From NCBI GenBank assembly GCA_037176845.1, contig JAYKXP010000156.1, positions 38,306 to 102,305 of the forward strand: DNA of 64,000 nt, in the 5' to 3' direction. This stretch comes from Paramarasmius palmivorus. Its lineage: Eukaryota; Basidiomycota; Agaricomycetes; Agaricales; Marasmiaceae. Made by a program: the position numbers and the translations under genes. Shown here in pieces: positions 56,711-64,000 of this stretch. Numbering within the stretch: the stretch's first letter is position 1; each line of letters begins with the position of its first letter. A model generated the notes under the pieces. It made no database searches, was not told where the DNA came from, and saw only the letters and a list, made by a program, of their open reading frames with translations.

Positions 56711-58947
56711 ATGTCGATTCAAGGATCCTCCAATTTCACGATTGCGGGAGGGAACCTCTCAAATGTTGCCGGTTCCCAGTACAATTACCATGTCCAGGGG
56801 AACCTACTGCAGCTCTCGGATCCAAAGGAGACTCGACAAGTGACTGCTTGGGATCAGGTATGTCCATCGTGACTGCAGTTGGACAAGACTTATTGAAATG
56901 CGTACCTCAGTATCAAGAACTCAAGGTAGGGGACATACGGCTCAAAAAGAAGATCACAGAGACAACAGTGAAAAGATGGGATGTGGAAGGCTGGAGAACC
57001 TGGGGAAATCTAGATGCTCGTAGAATTATCTACACTGCTAGCATTCATGGCAAAGATAGAGGGGAGGAGAAGGAGTTTTTGTATGTCAAATATGATGGCC
57101 GTGATGCTGTTGAAGTGAGGTTATCTCTCCTTCTAATGCTGCCCTTATTGATCGTTCACTATAGGCCCACCAACAAGACTTTGAGACCTTTTCTGCCGTC
57201 AAGTGAGCTACCTGTAATCTCTCTTTCAAAGCTCATGTTTAGTGTTTTAGGGATGTCAACTACATTCAGCTTCTTGGCTACAGTAGCTGGAACAAATTAC
57301 CCTCACTTGTGTTCTATGATGGTGAGAAGAGCGCTACCCTCATGATAGGATTGTGCTGACTTGTTGGTAGCACTTGTGCCAGTGTCGCATGTATTTGAAC
57401 GAAACAGGTTCTCGGCACTCTTATATTCATATCTCAGCTATGTATGTTCTATTTTTCTCTCTGTTTGTTACAATAATCATCTCCCCTCTATAGGCTAGCC
57501 TAGCGCAAGGAATAGATGCCGAAACGGTGTGCCTACCCATCTAGGATAAACCTTTGACACTCAAGTTGGGCTTTTAGCTTCTTGCTGAACTATGGATTGA
57601 ACCAAGGACTGGCACATTATGCAAAGGGCCATACGTCGAGGATTCTTCCACCGCTGTTTACCAGGTCTGGCTAGGGGCACCTCTCGAACTTCCCAGTAGC
57701 AATCATCATTCCCTCGACCTCCAGACCTACAACAACACCAGCACTCTTTTCCAATACCTCATCGGAATTCTTCCTGTACACAATATCATCCAAGGAATCC
57801 GCCGGTCAGACAGAGCAACCCCAGAGTGGCCCAACAACAAAGATGCCAAACTCATCCTCTCATCTCTCCCTGGCATGATTTACCACAGAACAACTCGAGA
57901 GGTCATCGCTCGCTACCCGGGAGACAGAGATCAATGGTATTATGACCCTTGGGAGGAGCAGTTTCATGTACCGGATGCTATGCGAGAAAACACGCACGTG
58001 ATGGATGATGGATCAGTGAGGTGCGTTTGAAATGGTGTCAAAGTGGTTATTTGGGCTGATTGGGGGTATAGGTTTATGTTGATGCCAGCAGACATTGCCA
58101 GCGTCAAGTCGTTTGAGTTATGTTATGATTTGCAGCCTGGGGGTGTGTGGGATTCCTTTGTGGATTCGTGGGTGTCGCAGGCACATGGGATTTTCAGCCA
58201 GCTTGGGATTGAAGAGGGTGAATGGGGGGAGTATTGTGAGTTTATTGTGGTTCTTGTCAGAGGACTGGTACTGATTGATTTACAATAGCTTCTTTGAGTC
58301 ACTTTTATCTCAAGTTCAAACATAGACGAAAAAAGGGTGCATCACACAGACAGACAAAAATCACCACTGACACCTCAATATACCTCTTCATCCGACCAGT
58401 ACCCTGCCCCTCTGATGACGAAAACAGGTGGGATAATTGGCTGGGAGGAAGGAGGTACTACTGGTCATTTGACTCCGCTGGGAAAGAGGAGGTGTTGGAG
58501 GGTGAGCAGTGGAGGTTAGGCCTTCCGTCATTTAAGACTTCTATCAAAGTTTGGCATAATTGGTGGGATCGTGACGCTTATGATGCAGTTGAAATGGTCA
58601 ATCGTCATGAAGGGTTTGATCCCATGTCGATGGATCTGGCCCGATCTCTTGGGCAGACGATTCTCAAGGTGGTTGGTCGCAATGCGCGTTTTGAGGAGGT
58701 TAAAGATGACGGTAAGTTCTCTGTTCTTCCTTTGATGTACTGCTCTAATGCAGAACATTCTCAAGATGACGAGACCTTGGCCATTGATAGCAGCATTGAG
58801 TTGGCCCAGTCGTCAACGCTTCCATCAGAATTCAAGGAGAGGATTCAATGGATCCATGATTATTCATTATTATCGGGCTATACAAGAAGATTGTCGAGCA
58901 AGGATATCCCGTGCTTAGATGGGCCAGATATTGCAGACGTTGATTGA
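56711..58947 (+). CDS. Family X protein X6, intact 591 residues
   Basis: Unrecognised function; probably intact. Exons 56711-56857, 56911-57114, 57165-57202, 57251-57321, 57371-57441, 57494-57526, 57578-58020, 58072-58235, 58289-58711 and 58766-58947, all in compatible phase. Exon 2 is 204 nt rather than 195, adding three residues. Motifs: GSSNFTIAGGNLSNVAGSQ, LDARRIIY, EFLYVKY, ALVPVSHVFERNRFS, LDLQTYNNTSTLFQYLIG, DQWYYDPWEEQ, QAHGIFSQLGIEEGEW, IYLFIRPVPCPSDDENRW, SMDLARSLG and C-terminal GPDIADVD. A basic insert (KFKHRRKKGASHRQTK) replaces the acidic stretch of X1 and X5 at the start of exon 9. Exons 7-9 are nearly identical to X3 and X5, while exons 1-2 diverge strongly. Confidence 0.75.
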
Positions 58948-59030
58948 GGTGGTGCATAGATATGTTATGTTGTTTACGTTCCTATCATGTTGTGTGTCGC
59001 ATTACTTTGTTTCGATTGGCCTAACTATCA
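58948..59030 (+). other. X6 3' flank
   Basis: AT-rich flank with TTGTTTACGTTCC and GCATTACTTTGTTTCG, aligning with the flank of X5 and with the coding end of X3. Confidence 0.4.
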
Positions 59031-59930
59031 TATGTACACCTTCTAAGTGTAGTTCTAGTGTAAAAACAGCTTGTATACCTGCGACAGATGAAAATTGTGA
59101 ATTGCATTCAAGGCGACTGGTACCAGCACCGAGATGGCGTAATTACCCCCAGGTGCCCACATCTCCCGACCAATCACCTATCCATCTAGCCCTACATCCC
59201 CCAGAAGTTCCAATAGCCCATAAATCATCTTTATCGATGCCCCCGACTTGGATACCTGTGGGTGTGATCGTTCTTCGAGTTTTCGGAGCTCGGGTTTGGG
59301 TTCAGTAATAGGTGTAGGTGTGAAATCATTGCCAGCAGCAGCGGAGAGTGGTGGGATGGATGGACGGGAGCTGCGTTCATGTCTGGTGTGTGGGTATGGG
59401 TATGGGATGTTGAGTTTGGCAGGGGATACAGGGCGTAATATTGAGGTAGCGCTGAAATAGCAAGAACGGAGAGGCGGTGTGGGCTCTGGAGTGGGATCGC
59501 AATGTAGCTTTCAGTTCTAGTGCATGTAGAGAGGGAGCAGAGGGATGCATACCGTCAAAGACTGAGGATTTTGACGTCGTAGGGTAACCGAGGCTGAGGG
59601 ATGCGTATCTGGATCCTGATATTGAGGCAGGTCAAGGTCTAGGTGGTGACGATGTTGTGAGAGCAAGGAATAAAGCAAAGGGATGAAAACACACCTGTTC
59701 TTTATTTACTCAGCCTGCAGAATCCCCACTCTGAGCACCGAAGGAAGTTGGGGCATCGAGGCCAAAGGCACGACGCGTGGTGTTGCCCTGAGAGATGGGC
59801 TGAGCGTGCTACCAGGGATGTGATAGAGGAACACATACCTATGGTGAGGTCGGATAAGATGAGTGTATGGTGGATTGTGAATGTTGACGAAGCATTGGAT
59901 GGACAAGAGGTGGTGGTCAAAGTGGAAGCG
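59030..59930 (-). pseudogene. Z-type relic after X6 (m)
   Basis: Collinear with the relics after X1, X3 and X5. The long exon runs from about 59640 to a stop near 59232, interrupted by the TGA in place of CGA. The core-proximal exon (59705-59790) and the intron start at 59838 (minus strand) are kept. Confidence 0.35.
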
Positions 59931-60002
59931 TCCTGCCGCCAGCGCTTCTCTTCTCACAACGACCACCTCCTTCAACACGTTCATCTTGGTAGGCATAGAA
60001 AG
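59900..60002. promoter_or_regulatory. Bidirectional core P12
   Basis: TGCCGCCAGCGCTT at 59934-59947, one substitution from P5. Right flank CACCTCCTTCAACACGTTC. Confidence 0.5.
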
Positions 60003-61845
60003 GTGTGTTCAAACTTTCTGTATACTATTCTTAGATCTAACATACCTTTCAGAAGCTCATAAAAATTGAATACAAGATATACCTCAAGAGGTATGATTGT
60101 CGGTATGTTCACCATTCTTGATGCTTTTTACCCTCGCTCATAGCTCCTCCTAGCCAACTACGACCCCAAAAATGCCATACAAACCTTTGAAGACATATTC
60201 TTTCTCATGGATAGCCCAACATCTTTCAGTCACCTTCTCAAACGCACTCCCTTGACACCGCTACAACCCCATTCCCACTTCAAGCTAAAATCGCGACAGT
60301 ACCATCCACAAAGCCCCAACTACTTCAACCTAGGCTTCATTTCTCTCATTCCGCAGTATGGGCTATACACGTCCCTTTTCTTCCTCCTACTCCCGATACG
60401 GCGCATCCAATGACATGTTCTCTACTTCCACATTGTGGTCCTCATGCTGCACTTTTCCCATCTCCACCTCTCAAGATTCCGCAGGATGAACGTCCCCATG
60501 AAAGACCTGGCCTACTTCTCCATATGATAAGGCCTTTTTCTACCACTACCATGAACGCACCATGAACGCTCCCAATGTCAAACGCACCAACGACCATTTC
60601 ACCCGCTCCCTTTGTCCAGTCCTATACCTTCCACCAAGTCGCGGACACGCTCGTGGTGGTTCATATACGTTTGTAGGGCGATGATAGACTTGTGGATACA
60701 AAAATAGGCATGGTAGAATTGACAACTGAGTCGAGTTTGTTGGCCTACCAGTAAGTGCTCACTGTCCCTCACTTTTCGTCGTGTTTTACTGACATACTAT
60801 CGTCTCCAGCAACAACAAAACCTCACTGAAGTCTGGTTGTAGCCTTTTGGTGGAATTGGCAGGCTTGAAAAAAAAAAACACTCCTCAGCTGTCTCCTGCA
60901 CACCCATCTTCCTCAATGTTCAAACATCCACTCTCCCCCCTACCACCTCGTAGCCCCCTACTCTTCCCAAATTCATCCTCCAGATCCATACCCCAAGCTC
61001 GTCCTAAGCTTCACGAGCGTTCCCGGGTTGTTCTACCAACCAACACCTTCATTTCCTCTTCTTCGGCTCCGCACATTTACACCCCAGCACCCCAGCACCC
61101 CGAACTCGAGCTCTGTCACTTCTCCTTTGCTCATCGGAGACCTACCCAAAAATCTAGCCGGGTTTTGCATGCCCAAGCTCAAACGAAGTGTCGCGCGATT
61201 ATCGTCGGGAGGCTTTCTTCAAGCACGCGATATAAACCTGCTACGCCAACCTACGCTGTTATTGGGTATGGGGGTTATGGGATGTGGATACACGCTTGTT
61301 CCGGATATGATAGGTAAAGCGGCGCATGGGAGCAAGCTGGGAGCACTACACAGTTTCCGCGTCCTGTATTGGCCCCTTTGTTGCTCCTTTTCTGGTATTG
61401 ATGTTGTTTCATGTACAGCAGTCAACCTAGAGCATCCAGAACGTTAGGCGACACGAAGCATTCCTCATAACCGTTGTCGAAGACACCCACTACCTTCCGC
61501 GTACATATTGCATGGAACTCGAGATCGGGGATGTGCCTTCCCCGCTTCCGGTTCTGAATAGGATTACATGTACAGGTAGTCATGATAATATCCCATATTA
61601 GGATTTCCAGGCTGATGATTCAACTACTGTGAATCTAATACGTACATGCAATGTATTCTCGTCGTTGACCTCCGAAATACAGTATTTCTACCTGATACCA
61701 CCCGTTGGCCAGTCCTTCGGTATACGCGTCCGAGTCATTCCGTGACAGAGAACGATTACCTTTTGACTGCGGCAGGTTCCTTTGCTGCGAATCGCCTGTA
61801 TAGTAGCTGATACCAATGTCGCGTCGATGTCCATATGCGGTAACC
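59950..61845 (+). pseudogene. Y-type relic (l)
   Basis: First two exons and the GGTATGTTCACC donor as in the 24.9 kb copy. Later blocks include an intron near 60755-60812, the CATACCCCAAGCTCGTCC block, an intron near 61357-61420, and a final block reading DVPSPLPVLNR and later YFYLIPPVGQSFGIRV (61685-61730). That last segment is the clearest coding trace of Y in the window. Stops elsewhere. Confidence 0.35.
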
Positions 61846-61847
61846 AT

Positions 61848-61865
61848 CCTTCCCTAAAAGGAAGG
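61848..61865. repeat. Convergent-junction hairpin H6
   Basis: CCTTCC CTAAAA GGAAGG, 6 bp stem, preceded by GTCGATGTCCATATGCGGTAA. Confidence 0.45.
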
Positions 61866-61869
61866 TCGA

Positions 61870-62970
61870 CGAACGAGAATGGAGCACGACGATGGTGGGG
61901 TCTTGAAGCTTGAGCTTGAGGTCCGAGCTTTCAACGTTGCTCTAGGATGGTAGTATCAGCATCTTGAGAGCAACTACTCGTAGATCCAATCTAACTACCC
62001 AACCTGTCAACTTCTCTTGAGCTATGATTCCACCTTCCTGCACCGACGAAGGGCCAAACCTCGCACTCATAGTACTACAGAGAATAGCGCCAAAAAGAAA
62101 ACCATTCCAGTTGAAGAGTAATTCCCCGAGCTTGGTAACCCGGTAAACCCCCTAGAAAATCGCGTCTGCATTCCGATCGATCTTGTAGAGGATCTAGGTC
62201 ACCCAGTAATGTTCAGGTAGGTATTCGCTGAGGTGCGGAAATGCTAGAACATTCAACGCAGCGGAGGGTGGGATCTGTTGATATTCATGTAGTCGTTCGG
62301 TTTCGAGATATACATGCAGAGTGAGTAAAGGTCGTGAATATGGAAGACTGGTTCTCACCTTGTTCAAGCCCCATGACCCAGCTGATATAGTCAGCGAGGC
62401 ATCTACTCTCCGTCAACTGTTGCACTTGAGCGACGATAGACCGAGATCCAAACTGTTGAGACCTTGTGGTGTGGATTTGGGGTTTTGGCATTGGTCGGGT
62501 GTGTGTGTGGAGATCCAGTCATCGATTCCTTGACGGTTCTTCTGGTAAAATCAAACTCGGCGTATAGGCAGGGTATATTCCGTTGGGAGGACGGTGGGAG
62601 TGGGCTACGGGGGCTTGGGCAAGGGTGTTCTTGGTGGTAGCAAAGCTGTAGGCAGGCCGAGTACCCCAAGGTCAATCCCTAGGTGGAGTTGAGGCTATGA
62701 TAGCTGAAAATGAGGCGAAGTAATAGAAGCGTACCTTTTCCTGATCATCCAGTCAGCGGACTGCCTACTCAGAGCAACGAAAGAAGTCGGATTGTTGAGG
62801 TCGGCGGCCATGACGCGTTTTGTACTGAGAGATGGTTAAGTGTGCTGCCAGGGATGTAGGAGTGAAATCACGCACCTATTGCAACGCCGGAGAAGAGGCT
62901 AGTATGTTGAATTGGAATCCCTGGAGGAGCATGGCTAGCTGAAGAAAGAGGTGGTGGTCAAGGTGCAAAC
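61870..62970 (-). pseudogene. Z-type relic (n)
   Basis: Minus-strand relic with the CLADYISWVMGLEQ-type exon (about 62400-62355) before an intron start, a TCAACGCAGCGG block, and the core-proximal exon near 62750-62830. Nearest relatives 26690-27760 and 44915-45880. Frames broken. Confidence 0.35.
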
Positions 62971-63032
62971 TTTTTTGCCGCCGGCACTTCTCTCCTCCAA
63001 ATAATCATGTTGTTCAAAGCGTGTTATAAAGG
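62945..63032. promoter_or_regulatory. Bidirectional core P13
   Basis: TTGCCGCCGGCACTT at 62975-62989 followed by ATGTTGTTCAAAGCG at 63007 (ATGTCGTTC in P9 and P11). Confidence 0.5.
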
Positions 63033-64000
63033 TGAGATCAACTGCTTCCTATGCACAGTTTTCAATCTAATATATCTTCAAGAAATCTATTCAAAGAGAT
63101 TGCAGCTTCAAACGACCATAAGCTTGACACGAGGGGTTCTCGTATGTACGCTAGACTCTCATTCGATGATTTTCATAGTTACTCACTCCTACGCAAGGAT
63201 AGGCTCAAATTTCTACTCACAACTCTAATGGTGTATTCCTCTGCATTGCCTTGAATCCCTCATTGACCCCATCTACTCTCAAACACGCTCCCCGACGCTC
63301 GTAATCACTGTTCCCGACCACCCTTCTCCAAAAGCCACGGGAATACTTCTCACATCTACGAATCGTTGACTTCCGCCACTCAATCAACTTGGCCTACAGG
63401 TGTACTACTACATCGATATGTTCTGCCCCTACTTCTCAGTCCACGGTCCAGAGCGCTATCGCCTCAGCCTTGCTGGACATCCACAAGACTCTTTTCCAAG
63501 CGTTGACCTATGAAGCAACAGTCATCTTACCACCGCATTTGGTACCCGTACATGTCTTCGTTGTCATCGCACAGCGATTACCGCTCCGCTTGCCCTTGCC
63601 AGTGGGGGCCGTTTTCCTCGCGCACTCGAATGTAGACGAAAAAGCTGGGTCACGTCTGGTTACGAGAAATTCATCGGTACCAAGACTGTCAGAACCAGAG
63701 TCTGACTGGTTCCAAGGAACTTAGAGCACCGTTTTGGGCGAGTACTTGGTGTTCCTTGCTTTTTCAGCGCGTCTTGTTAACTTTCATCCTTCTACAGCAG
63801 CATCTTGAGCTTTCGAACTAATATGATGTTCAGAAAAGTCAAACTTTACCCGCGCTATCAATTCCAAAGCCTCGTTCCAGCTTCGTCTCGAGCAACAGGG
63901 CTTGGTTCCCTAACACTGACAAAACCCTTCCACAAACCAGTCGACTTCTTCTTATCTGTGTCCTGAGCCTCTACAGCTCATTTATCATCGATATCGCGCT
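63007..64000 (+). pseudogene. Y2-type relic (m), runs off the window
   Basis: First exon ATGTTGTTC...TATAAAG before GTGAGATC; donor block CGTATGTACGCTAGAC. The Ser/Thr-rich middle includes a 111-codon open stretch (63389-63724). An intron-like block lies near 63745-63797. The 3' end is outside the window. Confidence 0.3.

Noticed and set aside
1..64000. tRNA, rRNA, CRISPR, long terminal repeats
   Set aside because: Read through for cloverleaf B-box patterns, short spaced repeats and paired long repeats with polymerase motifs; nothing convincing. The large repeats are segmental duplications.

Overview
The window looks like nuclear DNA of a filamentous basidiomycete, probably an agaric (Agaricomycetes, likely Agaricales). 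The genes are cut by many 45-75 nt GT-AG introns and lie on both strands. The best-preserved genes belong to an uncharacterised multigene family that, from memory, is typical of agaric genomes; no search was possible. I see no rRNA, tRNA, CRISPR array, retrotransposon or prokaryote-style operon.

The whole window is one decayed tandem array. Four long copies of an uncharacterised ten-exon gene (family X) start at 2662, 21678, 39777 and 56711, so the period is about 17-19 kb. Two further X relics lie between them (about 8.1-9.3 kb and 29.8-32.0 kb). Two fragments of a 5-oxoprolinase-like gene (1-2067 and 35683-38695) sit directly upstream of the first and third X genes only. The array therefore reads as a tandem duplication of a roughly 35-37 kb unit that itself holds two X-centred sub-units.

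Between the X genes runs a repeated bidirectional module. Thirteen copies of a GC-rich core (TTGCCGCCGGCACTT or TCGCCGCGGCGCTT types) lie between a minus-strand relic (called Z here) and a plus-strand relic (called Y here). In six places Y and the next Z converge on a small hairpin built on CCTTCC/GGAAGG. The usual grammar is X, Z< P >Y, hairpin, Z< P >Y, then the next block. Y and Z have conserved exon-like blocks and splice sites but stops and frame changes in most copies. I could not assign either to a known family, so they are described as relics.

Only X5 (39777-42015) and X6 (56711-58947) give fully open spliced reading frames (581 and 591 codons). X1 is open but shortened by a TGA. X3 has a broken splice donor and a different C-terminus with a membrane-anchor-like segment. 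Both oxoprolinase fragments end at the end of the HyuA-type half and lack the HyuB half. A 560 bp TA-flanked inverted-repeat element (18366-18925) is inserted in one Y copy, and the empty site is visible in a paralogous copy near 53948.

There is no evident metabolic pathway here. The content is best read as a fast-turnover, duplicating subtelomere-like or accessory region in which one gene family (X) is being kept and the rest is decaying; this reading is inference.
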